DNA of 64,000 nucleotides from Myroides oncorhynchi (lineage in GTDB: Bacteria; Bacteroidota; Bacteroidia; Flavobacteriales; Flavobacteriaceae). The first letter of the stretch is position 1, and the number at the start of each line of letters is the position of its first letter. A program made the position numbers and the translations under genes. The notes under the pieces are model-generated. The model was not told the origin of the DNA. It did no database searches and worked only from the letters and a program-made list of their open reading frames with translations. Shown in pieces: positions 27,012 through 36,450 of this stretch. Where the stretch lies: the NCBI RefSeq assembly GCF_020905415.1, contig NZ_JAJJMP010000001.1, forward strand, positions 1 through 64,000, given 5' to 3'.

Positions 27012-28487
27012 TTAGTAATTACTTTTAGTAATAATATGAGGATTAATCACTGCCCCACATTCTATACTTCTAACATTAATCTTAGCAGGCTTAGAGCGAA
27101 CACCTTCAACTTCTACACTATAATAGATTGCTAAATCCTGCTCAGGTTTATAGTAATCAAACTCAACTGTCATCTTCACCTGTCTATCTCGGTTATTGTA
27201 CTCCCATTTAGCATAAAAATCTGCATAAGAATGATCTCCTTTCTTATTTCCGTTTTCATCCACGAACATAAAACTATTCCAATCTACATTGTGATTTGTA
27301 TCTTCTAAAATATCAATAAAAGCAACAGCTCCTTCACTACTACTATTTTCACTTATACAAATCTCTTCATATTCATTTTCTAACTCTACACCTTCTTCTA
27401 CTCCACCCTCATCAATTGGTGATACTTTTACATTTCTAATAATGGTTTTTTGTTGAGCAAAATCAATTGATAATCCTACAAAACCTATTTTAACTCTATT
27501 AGGAATTCTTGTATTAAACTCATATTCAAATTCTTTTAATTCACCTGAAAAATCATATCCATCAACTCCATAAGTTTTAAAAGAATGCTTATAATAAAAA
27601 TTATCAATCAATGTTATTTCGTTATTTCCTTCTTTAGCCTTAATTGTAACATACATTGCAGATTCATCTTCCTCAGGAACTAACTCTACAATAATCTTTT
27701 GAAAATTAGGATTAGTAGAAGTTCCACTATTAGCGATATCAAAATTTGATGTATTCTTAGTATTTCCAAATTCATATCCTCCTGTATTATAATTTATTAT
27801 TGTATTAGTAATTGAATTTGATGATGGTAACTGGGAACCTTGATACTGCGAAAAAAGTATTGGATTCCCTTTAAATCCTAAATTCCCTTGTATAGCTCCT
27901 CTTAACGTAATATGACTACCATAATAATTTCCAAAAACATTAGGTGTAACCCCTGCTTCGGTATATCGCTTATCTGTAATTCCTTCACGCATTTCATAGG
28001 ATTTCATTGTACCTGTCCCTTTAAATCCCCCACTAAGATCAAAACCTATTCCTAAATATCCTCCTGCTAACCCTGCTAATCTTGCCGTAGAGTTAGATTC
28101 ATTATAAGCATAGCCTAACGCACTTCTTCCATACCCTAATTTAAATTTTTTATCCGCATCAAATACAAAAAATGTCATTCCTCCTCCCGCGCCATAACCT
28201 GTACCATAAATAGCACTCATTGCATACTCGAACTCAATTCTTGCACCTTTTCTTAAATCAATTTCTAAATCATCAATAGCGAAACCACTATACCCTACCC
28301 TATCATGACTTAATACAATCCCTTCTGTAGTATATCGTTCATTTCCAGAAGGGGCACTCCCCCCTCTATCCCATTCTTCTACAATTCCTAGAGGTTTTTC
28401 TGTACCTGTTAAAGGATATTCATGTACTTGTGCCTGCAAAGTCAATAAACTAAAACACGCTATCATTAAATAATAATACTTTTTCAT
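27012..28487 (-). CDS. Exported L-type-lectin-like protein, partner of the 2517-aa giant
   Basis: This is a 491-aa exported protein with signal peptide MKKYYYLMIACFSLLTLQAQ. The N-terminal ~330 residues resemble bacterial L-type (legume-like) lectin domains: ARIEFEYAM, GGGMTFFVFDADKKFKLG, SALGYAYN, GGYLGIGFD. This is the strand series that builds the sugar-binding sandwich. A second beta domain follows (about 370-475), ending with a conserved Cys and INPHIITKSNY. It is a paralog of the protein at 36451 (same layout). Each lies directly after a giant repeat gene, here 50 bp downstream with an intervening hairpin. Carbohydrate binding is inferred; the lectin metal-site residues were not verified. 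Confidence 0.62.
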   Translation of the reverse strand: MKKYYYLMIACFSLLTLQAQVHEYPLTGTEKPLGIVEEWDRGGSAPSGNERYTTEGIVLSHDRVGYSGFAIDDLEIDLRKGARIEFEYAMSAIYGTGYGAGGGMTFFVFDADKKFKLGYGRSALGYAYNESNSTARLAGLAGGYLGIGFDLSGGFKGTGTMKSYEMREGITDKRYTEAGVTPNVFGNYYGSHITLRGAIQGNLGFKGNPILFSQYQGSQLPSSNSITNTIINYNTGGYEFGNTKNTSNFDIANSGTSTNPNFQKIIVELVPEEDESAMYVTIKAKEGNNEITLIDNFYYKHSFKTYGVDGYDFSGELKEFEYEFNTRIPNRVKIGFVGLSIDFAQQKTIIRNVKVSPIDEGGVEEGVELENEYEEICISENSSSEGAVAFIDILEDTNHNVDWNSFMFVDENGNKKGDHSYADFYAKWEYNNRDRQVKMTVEFDYYKPEQDLAIYYSVEVEGVRSKPAKINVRSIECGAVINPHIITKSNY

Positions 28488-28503
28488 ACGTCATTTTTTG
28501 AAT

Positions 28504-28530
28504 CCCCAAGAAGATTACTTCTTCTTGGGA
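28504..28530 (-). promoter_or_regulatory. Intercistronic hairpin between the giant and lectin-like genes
   Basis: CCCAAGAAG and CTTCTTGGG pair around ATTACTT. There is no long T-run after it on the minus strand, so it is more likely an mRNA processing, stabilising or attenuating hairpin than a full terminator. Confidence 0.6.
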
Positions 28531-28537
28531 ATATAAA

Positions 28538-31500
28538 TTATTGTTTCACTTCTAAAACGATATTAAAGAATGTTCTGCCCGTTGGTTTAGCCCCTTGTTT
28601 TACAGTATAATGTAACTCTCCATCACTATCTAAACGTACATTTTCAAACACATTCTTATCATAGTATGTTACATAATAGTTTAAATCATCTTGATCATAC
28701 ACAGGTAAAGTAGAACTACCATTACTTGATAACATAGGTGATCCAAATTGCTCTTTATACTCGTCATACAACTCTATAGAATTACTTTGACCTGATACCA
28801 TCTCCACATAGATAGCTGGCAAGTAAAAGAACTTAGGTGAAGCGATATCACTACCTCCATTTCCATTAGTTGCTTGTTCCCAATGAGCTCCTCCATTTCC
28901 ATCTGATGTTAAAACATATCCCTCAGGAGTATCTTTACCTCTATCGTCTTCTGAATTCATTTTTGAAGCTTTAATACCATAATCATGAATAACCTCATTA
29001 TAAACAGAATTGTGTTGTAACTGATCAAAACCAACTGATTTATCTTTCAATTCGTCTGTACCTACTGCATTATCTGCTATGTGCTTTGTTTGAATAGACC
29101 CACCTTTAATTTCAAGTTTTAAATCATTAAACAATGCTTGCTTACCTTCACCCTCCGCTATTTCAATAGTATTACTCTCTTTCAAATCTCCAGAACCCGT
29201 ATCACTTGTTCCAGATATTTTTTCCCATCGAGCTCCACCTCTACCATCAGAAGTTAAAACCTCGTATTCATTAGCGCCGTAAGAACTTATCTTTTCAGTT
29301 TCAACTCCTTTATCTTTGATAATATCGCCCTGAACAGCTCCATTTTTAATTTGTTTGCTATCTACTGCACTTGTAGTGATATGTTCGTTATAAATTTGCC
29401 CAAAACCTATTTTTTCTTTTGTAATTGTACGATCTGCAATATGCTCTGTTTTAATAGATTTACCACTTATATCTAAAGTTACATCTTTTAATACAGCATC
29501 TACTCCATTATCTACATAAATTGGCCCACTACCTGTTAATTTTCCTTTGGTTACCGATTGTCCAGTTGCTGCCTTAAAAGCTACTTTACCATCTTTCTCT
29601 ACAGTTAGAACATGACCAACTGAAGCGTCTTCAGCACTAATTTTATTTGTTGTGACTGCACCATCTTTAATTTTATAATTAGTCACATTATCATTAGCTA
29701 TTTTTTCTGTTGTAACAGCGTTATTAGCAATTGCTCTTGTACTTACAGCATTACTAGCTAAGTGCTTTTCTTCAATATTCTGAATATAAATATGGTTTTT
29801 TCTAATTGCTAAATCTTTTATTTTAGTATCACTAATAGATTTATCTGCAATTTTATTCTCTGTCACAGCCTTACTGGCGATTTTAGTTTCAGTTACTGCA
29901 TTAGTATCTATCTTATCTTCGGTTACTGCTTTAGCATTAATTTTAGCTTGAGATATTGCATTATCTTTAATATGTTCTGTGTTAATAGACAATCCTTTTA
30001 CTTCAAGAGTTACATCTTGCAATACTGCACCTGTAGCTCCTTTAGTAGCGCTAATTGTAGCTCCCTCATTAATATTGCCTTTAGTTACAACATTCTCTGA
30101 AGTTCCAAAATAAACTCCTCCTTTACCATCTGCCATTAAGATTTGTTGTTCATTTGCAACTCCATTACCTAATTTAGAAGATATTTTATCAGTTGTTACT
30201 ACTTTTGCTCCTAAATGTTTTGTATCAATTCCTGAATCATTTACTTTAATAGTTGCATCTGCTAATAATACCCCATTATCTGTTGATATTTTTATTGAAG
30301 AATCTGCTTTTAATGGTTTTGCATACTGATTTAGTGGTACATACTTCGCTTCTCCATCTCCTAGAGAAGTTAGTACCGTTCCAGGGGCATTTCCTGTTGC
30401 ATCAAATTTAGAAGCTTGAATTGTTCTCTCTGCTATTTTAGCATTGGTAATTCCCAAATCTTTTACCTCAATTGTTACATCCTTTAATGCTGCTTGTGCT
30501 CCATTAGTTATCTTAATAGCACTTCCTTCTTTAATATCTTTTCCTGTTCCAGCAACAGCTTCTGAGAGAGAAGTAAATTCTGCTCCTCCATCTTTAGTTA
30601 CCAGTACTAAACCATTGCTTGTTCCTTCTGCTCCTATCTTATCTACTGTAACTGCTCTTGCTGCAATATGCTGTGTTTGTACTCCAGATTTAGCAATACC
30701 AATAGTTGTTTCTGTTAATACAGCTTTATTATTTAAAGGAATTAATAACGATCCATCAGATAACAAATTTGCTTCGCTGCCTTCAAATGCGCTATTTGAA
30801 AGTTTTTTGTATTCTACTTTACCGTTACCTATTGCTGTTAATACTGTGTTTTGTTTAGCAATACCAGAAGTTATTTTATCTATTGTTACTGCTGCATCAG
30901 CTAACTTTAAAGTATTAATTCCACCTTCCATTACATCAATAGAAGTATTTACTAACACAGCATCTTTACCTGTACTTTTATTAATAAAAGTTAGTGCAGA
31001 TCCCAAAACAAGATCTTCTGTCTCAATAGATACGGTTTCTTTCTTAATATACTTAAAGCCTCCTTGTCCATCAGCAACTAATAACATATCTTCATCTACA
31101 TTACCATCTGCCTCAACAGAGCTTAACTTGGATTTTGTGATACTGTTATCATTGATACTTAGTTTTACATCTTTTAATAACGCTTTCTTTCCCTCTCCAT
31201 CTTGAGAAGTCAATTTGATAATCTCATCTGTTGTTAAATCACCTGCTAATTGAGTCGTAATATCATCTAACTCTCCCCATTTGGTTTTCCCATCTACATC
31301 ACTTAACAATACTCTACCTGTCCCTACTGTTCCTGATGTTATTTTATCAGATGATACAGCTAAGTTTGCTATTTGTAAGTTATCAACTGCATTATCTGCT
31401 ATTTGAGTAGTATTAATCCCTTTTGAAGCAATACTTAAAGTAGCTTCTTTAAGTAAAGTTCCTCCTTGTTGATCAAGTCCACCAACCATGATAATACCAT

Positions 31501-34500
31501 CTGTTTTTAAAGCTGCTTTATCTGAGATAGCATCTGCTTTTAAAGGTTGGTAAGCTACTGTTCCTTTCTTATCAATTACTGTAGCTACTGCATTTACATT
31601 ATCTGCTTCTCCATTTAGTTTAGTTGCAGTAATTGTTGTATTAGCAATATTCTCATTTAAGATTGTTTGAGTAGCAATATGCCCCCCTTTTACTCCTCTA
31701 TTATTTAATGTGATTGATGTTTTCTTTTGATTATCTCCAAAAACAACATTCTCTCCTCCAGTTACAATAATAGCATCATCTCCTTGTATATCTCCTTGCA
31801 TTGCAGAATCAACAACTGAAGATATAGGCATAAAAACACTTCCTCCTGAACCATTTGCTGTTAAAACTTCATTAGAGACTGCCTCTTCAGAACCGATCTT
31901 AGCAGCAGTAACTGCATTGTGATCTATGTGTTTAGTTACAATACCTAAATCATTTACTTTAATATCTACTGCTTGTAACAATGCCTTTGAAGCATCTCCT
32001 TTAACAAGTAAAGAATTATCTACAGACAACATTTTTCCTGTAACAACAGCGTTAAGTTCTTGAAACTTAACAGAACCGTCCACTTGTACTACAGCTACTT
32101 GTTTCTCTCTGCCTTCTCCTGCCCATAACTTGTCTTCTGTAATAGCATGATTTACTACTTTTTCTGTTGTTACAGCATTTGTTCCAAGTTTAGATGTTGT
32201 AATTGCGTTGTCTGCAATAGACAACTCTAAATCCGCTAAAACAGCTTTTTCAGCAATTGTTTTACCATTAACTAAGATACCATTCCCTTTTAGATCTCTT
32301 TTTTGACTATCTATATTGTTGATAATTTCAAAAATAGTCTCTAATATATCTTGTACATTATCATTTCCAGAGCCGATAGTACTATCATCAATAATAATTT
32401 TACTCGCACGGATATCTAAATCTTTAATTACTCCTTTTTTATCTGAAAAAGTAAAAATACCTGGTGTATTTGTACTTTCTTCAATTGATAGTGTATTGGC
32501 ATCAAATGCAACTCCTTCTGCTATAATTTCTCCTTTTTCGTTAACTGCTAATTCATTATAGTATATAAAAGTTCCATCCTCTTTCACTTCTAAATGAGTA
32601 ATTCTTTCGTTCTTTTGAACAGCATCAATAATCACCTCGTCACTAGCATCTACCCATACTACATTCCCTTCTGCATTGGTTATCAAGATTTGCTTGTTTC
32701 CTCCTGCTTCTATCTTTTTTGGAGTAACCCCACCATCTGCAATAGAAATCTGCATAGCGTTCAAAGCTGCTTTATCACCATTGTCTATGTGAATAGAGCC
32801 ATCTACAGAAGTAACCGCTTTGCCCTTCGCTGCTACTTTATCGTAAATAACATTAACTACACTCTCATCATTTAATATCTCCACGATATTGTTAATCACA
32901 CTCTCTGGCACATTGATAGTAGCAATAGGAGTTTCTTGAGACTTATCATAGAAGTTAAATACTCCTGTTCCATTTTGATTCTCACCTAATACCTCTATAA
33001 TACTTAGTGTATTGGCATTAAACTTTACAGCATTCGCCTGAATCAAATCACCATTAGCATCTATTGCTTTTTCGTTGTAGTACTCAAAAGTTCCATCGCC
33101 TTTATCTACTAATACTGTTACTGTTTCGTTATTCTTTACAGCATCGATAATCACCTCGTCACTAGCATCTACCCATACAACCTCTCCTTTTGAATTGGTT
33201 ATCAAGATTTGTTTCTTTCCACCTGCTTCTATCTTTTCTGTTGTAATAGCTCCTGGGGCAATACTTAAGGTCATCTCTTTTAAGACTGCCTCACCTAATT
33301 CTGTCTCTCCATTGATTAAGATCTCTCTTCCTCCTTTAATTGATGATGGAGTTCCTTGAGCTACTTCTATTTTAGTGATAATATTCTCGATTACCTCTTG
33401 TAGGTTATCTCCCTTAATTGTAGTTGAACTGTTGTCAAAATAGATAGAATTGGCACGAGTGCTAATAGTCATTAAAGGAGTGTCTTTGTGCTCTCCATCA
33501 AAGAAGTCATAAATACCTTGCTCTTTTCCTTGTCTTTCTACAATACTTAGTGTATTGGCATTAAACTTTACAGCATTCGCCTGAATCAAATCACCATTAG
33601 CATCTATTGCTTTTTCGTTGTAGTACTCAAAAGTTCCATCGCCTTTATCAACTAATACTGTTACTGTTTCGTTATTCTTTACAGCATCAATAATCACCTT
33701 GTCACTAGCATCTACCCATACTACATTCCCTTCTGCATTGGTTATCAAGATTTGCTTGTTTCCTCCCGCTGCAATCTTTTTTGGAGTAACCCCACCATCT
33801 GCAATAGAAATTTGCATAGCGTTCAAAGCTGCTTTATCTCCATTGTCTATGTGAATAGAGCCATCTACAGAAGTAACCGCTTTGCCCTTCGCTGCTACTT
33901 TATCGTAAATAACATTAACTACACTCTCATCATTTAATATCTCCACGATATTGTTAATCACACTCTCTGGCACATTGATAGTAGCAATAGGAGTTTCTTG
34001 AGACTTGTCATAGAAGTTAAATACTCCTGTTCCATTTTGATTCTCACCTAATACCTCTACAATACTTAATGTATTGGCATTAAACTTTACGGCATTCGCC
34101 TGAATCAAATCACCATTAGCATCTATTGCTTTTTCATTGTAGTATTCAAAAGTTCCATCACCTTTATCAACTAATACTGTTACTGTTTCGTTATTCTTTA
34201 CAGCATCGATAATCACCTCGTCACTAGCATCTACCCATACAACCTCTCCTTTTGAATTGGTAATTAAGATTTGCTTGTTTCCTCCTGCTTCTATCTTTTC
34301 TGTTGTGATAGCTCCTGGGGCAATACTTAAGGTCATCTCTTTTAAGACTGCTTCCCCTAATTCTGTCTCTCCATTGATTAAGATCTCTCTTCCTCCTTTA
34401 ATTGATGATGGAGTTCCTTGAGCTACTTCTATTTTAGTGATAATATTCTCGATTACCTCTTGTAGGTTATCTCCCTTAATTGTAGTTGAACTGTTGTCAA

Positions 34501-36091
34501 AATAGATAGAATTAGCACGAGTGCTAATAGTCATTAAAGGAGTGTCTTTGTGCTCTCCATCAAAGAAATCGTAAATTCCTTGCTCTTTTCCTTGTCTTTC
34601 TACAATGCTTAGTGTATTGGCATTAAACTTTACGGCATTCGCCTGAATCAAATCACCATTAGCATCTATTGCTTTTTCGTTGTAGTATTCAAAAGTTCCA
34701 TCGCCTTTATCAACTAATACTGTTACTGTTTCGTTATTCTTTACAGCATCGATAATCACCTCGTCACTAGCATCTACCCATACAACCTCTCCTTTTGAAT
34801 TGGTAATTAAGATTTGCTTGTTTCCTCCTGCTTCTATCTTTTCTGTTGTGATAGCTCCTGGGGCAATACTTAAGGTCATCTCTTTTAAGACTGCTTCCCC
34901 TAATTCTGTCTCTCCATTGATTAAGATCTCTCTTCCTCCTTTAATTGATGATGGAGTTCCTTGAGCTACTTCTATTTTAGTGATAATATTCTCGATTACC
35001 TCTTGTAGGTTATCTCCCTTAATTGTAGTTGAACTGTTGTCAAAATAGATAGAATTGGCACGAGTGCTAATAGTCATTAAAGGAGTATCTTTATGTTCTC
35101 CATCAAAGAAGTCATAAATACCTTGCTCTTTTCCTTGTCTTTCTACAATGCTTAGTGTATTGGCATTAAACTTTACAGCATTCGCCTGAATCAAATCACC
35201 ATTAGCATCTATTGCTTTTTCGTTGTAGTACTCAAAAGTTCCATCGCCTTTATCTACTAATACTGTTACTGTTTCGTTATTCTTTACAGCATCGATAATC
35301 ACCTCGTCACTAGCATCTACCCATACAACCTCTCCTTTTGAATTGGTTATCAAGATTTGCTTGTTTCCTCCTGCTTCTATCTTTTCAGGAGTAACCCCTC
35401 CTTTTGCAATAGATATTTGCATAGCGTTCAAAGCTGCTTTATCACCATTGTCTACTTGAATTGATCCATCAATGGAACTAACTTTTTTTCCTTGAACAGC
35501 AACAGTTTCATATATTTCCTGTTTTACTGTAGTTTGATTTAAGATCTCAGTAATATTCTCAACAACTGTATTTGGAATATCAATTGTCGTTTGAGTACCT
35601 TCTTCATTTGTAAATACGTATTTTCCATTTCCACCATCTATCAATGTTGTAACTATATTAATATCTTTTAATGGAACTGAAACCATATGACCTTGTGTGT
35701 CTTCAACATACAATACATCAATATTATTTTCTTTTTTAACAGCTAAGGTTTTGTTTTTTGGAAAATTATCTAAGTTCTCCAAAATATCTTTGTGATCAAT
35801 TACACGTACCCATTCATTTGCTTTCCAGTAGTAAAAACCAGGGGTCACATCTGCTTGATTTTCTGTATTATAAACTAATAAACTAGTTAAAATATTTCCA
35901 TTATTAATAAGACTACCATCTTTCAATCCTTTTAACGGAACATTCGGTATAAATACTCCTTTGTAATCATCCTTTTTATTCTCTAAATGTAAAAGTGTTG
36001 ATTTATGTGGTTGTTTAATCCCCACACCAACTTGTGAAAATGCGATACCCCCCATCATCAAAACACCAATTGTAATTATCTTCTTATTCAT
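28538..36091 (-). CDS. Giant exported repeat protein, 2517 aa (surface fibre candidate)
   Basis: The signal peptide ends GIAFS/QVGVG. An N-terminal module (about 20-115: KGVFIPNVPL, SLLVYNT, PGFYYWKANEWVRVID) is shared with five other proteins of this block. Residues about 270-1160 are near-identical tandem units of 181 aa (543 bp) and 173 aa (519 bp), each with QILITNSKGEVVWVDASDE and GDGTFEYYNEKA. About 1230-2370 is a long array of shorter, diverged repeats of the type AVTTEKI / SKLGTNAVT, as seen in trimeric fibre proteins. The last ~100 aa (PKFFYLPAIYVE to FFNIVLEVKQ) form a domain shared with the 3582-aa giant. I see no type IX secretion C-terminal signal or LPXTG. A fibrous surface role is inferred; no characterised homolog is recognised. 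Confidence 0.8.
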   Translation of the reverse strand: MNKKIITIGVLMMGGIAFSQVGVGIKQPHKSTLLHLENKKDDYKGVFIPNVPLKGLKDGSLINNGNILTSLLVYNTENQADVTPGFYYWKANEWVRVIDHKDILENLDNFPKNKTLAVKKENNIDVLYVEDTQGHMVSVPLKDINIVTTLIDGGNGKYVFTNEEGTQTTIDIPNTVVENITEILNQTTVKQEIYETVAVQGKKVSSIDGSIQVDNGDKAALNAMQISIAKGGVTPEKIEAGGNKQILITNSKGEVVWVDASDEVIIDAVKNNETVTVLVDKGDGTFEYYNEKAIDANGDLIQANAVKFNANTLSIVERQGKEQGIYDFFDGEHKDTPLMTISTRANSIYFDNSSTTIKGDNLQEVIENIITKIEVAQGTPSSIKGGREILINGETELGEAVLKEMTLSIAPGAITTEKIEAGGNKQILITNSKGEVVWVDASDEVIIDAVKNNETVTVLVDKGDGTFEYYNEKAIDANGDLIQANAVKFNANTLSIVERQGKEQGIYDFFDGEHKDTPLMTISTRANSIYFDNSSTTIKGDNLQEVIENIITKIEVAQGTPSSIKGGREILINGETELGEAVLKEMTLSIAPGAITTEKIEAGGNKQILITNSKGEVVWVDASDEVIIDAVKNNETVTVLVDKGDGTFEYYNEKAIDANGDLIQANAVKFNANTLSIVEVLGENQNGTGVFNFYDKSQETPIATINVPESVINNIVEILNDESVVNVIYDKVAAKGKAVTSVDGSIHIDNGDKAALNAMQISIADGGVTPKKIAAGGNKQILITNAEGNVVWVDASDKVIIDAVKNNETVTVLVDKGDGTFEYYNEKAIDANGDLIQANAVKFNANTLSIVERQGKEQGIYDFFDGEHKDTPLMTISTRANSIYFDNSSTTIKGDNLQEVIENIITKIEVAQGTPSSIKGGREILINGETELGEAVLKEMTLSIAPGAITTEKIEAGGKKQILITNSKGEVVWVDASDEVIIDAVKNNETVTVLVDKGDGTFEYYNEKAIDANGDLIQANAVKFNANTLSIIEVLGENQNGTGVFNFYDKSQETPIATINVPESVINNIVEILNDESVVNVIYDKVAAKGKAVTSVDGSIHIDNGDKAALNAMQISIADGGVTPKKIEAGGNKQILITNAEGNVVWVDASDEVIIDAVQKNERITHLEVKEDGTFIYYNELAVNEKGEIIAEGVAFDANTLSIEESTNTPGIFTFSDKKGVIKDLDIRASKIIIDDSTIGSGNDNVQDILETIFEIINNIDSQKRDLKGNGILVNGKTIAEKAVLADLELSIADNAITTSKLGTNAVTTEKVVNHAITEDKLWAGEGREKQVAVVQVDGSVKFQELNAVVTGKMLSVDNSLLVKGDASKALLQAVDIKVNDLGIVTKHIDHNAVTAAKIGSEEAVSNEVLTANGSGGSVFMPISSVVDSAMQGDIQGDDAIIVTGGENVVFGDNQKKTSITLNNRGVKGGHIATQTILNENIANTTITATKLNGEADNVNAVATVIDKKGTVAYQPLKADAISDKAALKTDGIIMVGGLDQQGGTLLKEATLSIASKGINTTQIADNAVDNLQIANLAVSSDKITSGTVGTGRVLLSDVDGKTKWGELDDITTQLAGDLTTDEIIKLTSQDGEGKKALLKDVKLSINDNSITKSKLSSVEADGNVDEDMLLVADGQGGFKYIKKETVSIETEDLVLGSALTFINKSTGKDAVLVNTSIDVMEGGINTLKLADAAVTIDKITSGIAKQNTVLTAIGNGKVEYKKLSNSAFEGSEANLLSDGSLLIPLNNKAVLTETTIGIAKSGVQTQHIAARAVTVDKIGAEGTSNGLVLVTKDGGAEFTSLSEAVAGTGKDIKEGSAIKITNGAQAALKDVTIEVKDLGITNAKIAERTIQASKFDATGNAPGTVLTSLGDGEAKYVPLNQYAKPLKADSSIKISTDNGVLLADATIKVNDSGIDTKHLGAKVVTTDKISSKLGNGVANEQQILMADGKGGVYFGTSENVVTKGNINEGATISATKGATGAVLQDVTLEVKGLSINTEHIKDNAISQAKINAKAVTEDKIDTNAVTETKIASKAVTENKIADKSISDTKIKDLAIRKNHIYIQNIEEKHLASNAVSTRAIANNAVTTEKIANDNVTNYKIKDGAVTTNKISAEDASVGHVLTVEKDGKVAFKAATGQSVTKGKLTGSGPIYVDNGVDAVLKDVTLDISGKSIKTEHIADRTITKEKIGFGQIYNEHITTSAVDSKQIKNGAVQGDIIKDKGVETEKISSYGANEYEVLTSDGRGGARWEKISGTSDTGSGDLKESNTIEIAEGEGKQALFNDLKLEIKGGSIQTKHIADNAVGTDELKDKSVGFDQLQHNSVYNEVIHDYGIKASKMNSEDDRGKDTPEGYVLTSDGNGGAHWEQATNGNGGSDIASPKFFYLPAIYVEMVSGQSNSIELYDEYKEQFGSPMLSSNGSSTLPVYDQDDLNYYVTYYDKNVFENVRLDSDGELHYTVKQGAKPTGRTFFNIVLEVKQ
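32620..35829 (-). repeat. Tandem 543/519-bp coding repeat array inside the 2517-aa gene
   Basis: A marker (CAGCATCRATAATCACC) recurs at 35287, 34744, 34201, 33682, 33139 and 32620, so the spacings are 543, 543, 519, 543 and 519 bp. All are multiples of three (181 or 173 codons). Units alternate between type A (contains IYDFFDGEHKDTP, ILINGETELGEAV) and type B (contains GVFNFYDKSQETP, VINNIVEIL). Shared parts differ by only a few bases per unit. A B-like first unit lies N-terminal to the array, to about 35829. Confidence 0.92.
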
Positions 36092-36450
36092 AACAGCTTT
36101 GTTTTAAAATATTTTATTACTTAATTCGTAAAAAACAATACACTTAATACTTAAAATATTGTTTTTTATCAATGAAAAAGACAAACGACCTGCAAAAAGA
36201 CACTAATTCACTGATTTGCAATACAAAATTCAAAAACCATACCATTTGCGAACTAAACATTTTTAAAAAAAACTAAACACATAGAAATCACAACATTACA
36301 TTTTGTTTTATTTAATTATTTAGATATTATATAAATTAAACTATATGAAAAGTCAATAAGAAAATAGCCCTGTACAAGAAAATATTGAACAAAAAAAGGA
36401 GAAGCGATTAGCTTCTCCTTTTTTGTATGCTTTTCAGCCATTTACTGTAC
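36092..36450. other. 359-bp region upstream of the 2517-aa gene
   Basis: It is AT-rich. It holds the terminator of the 494-aa lectin-like gene (36391-36424) and must hold the promoter of the 2517-aa gene, but I find no exact TAnnTTTG on the minus strand. No coding signal. Confidence 0.5.
36391..36424 (-). terminator. Terminator after the 494-aa lectin-like gene
   Basis: AAAAAAAGGAGAAGC and GCTTCTCCTTTTTT form a stem around GATTA. It separates the two giant/lectin cassettes into two transcription units. Confidence 0.92.

Noticed and set aside
30444..31205. 253-aa plus-strand open frame opposite the 2517-aa gene, and similar ones at 39146-48487
   Set aside because: They are antisense to repetitive coding DNA, have Ser/Thr/Pro-rich low-complexity translations, repeat with the sense repeats and lack promoters. 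They are shadows.
32620..35287. CRISPR or non-coding satellite repeat
   Set aside because: The units are 519-543 bp, adjacent without spacers, and in frame within one long coding sequence.
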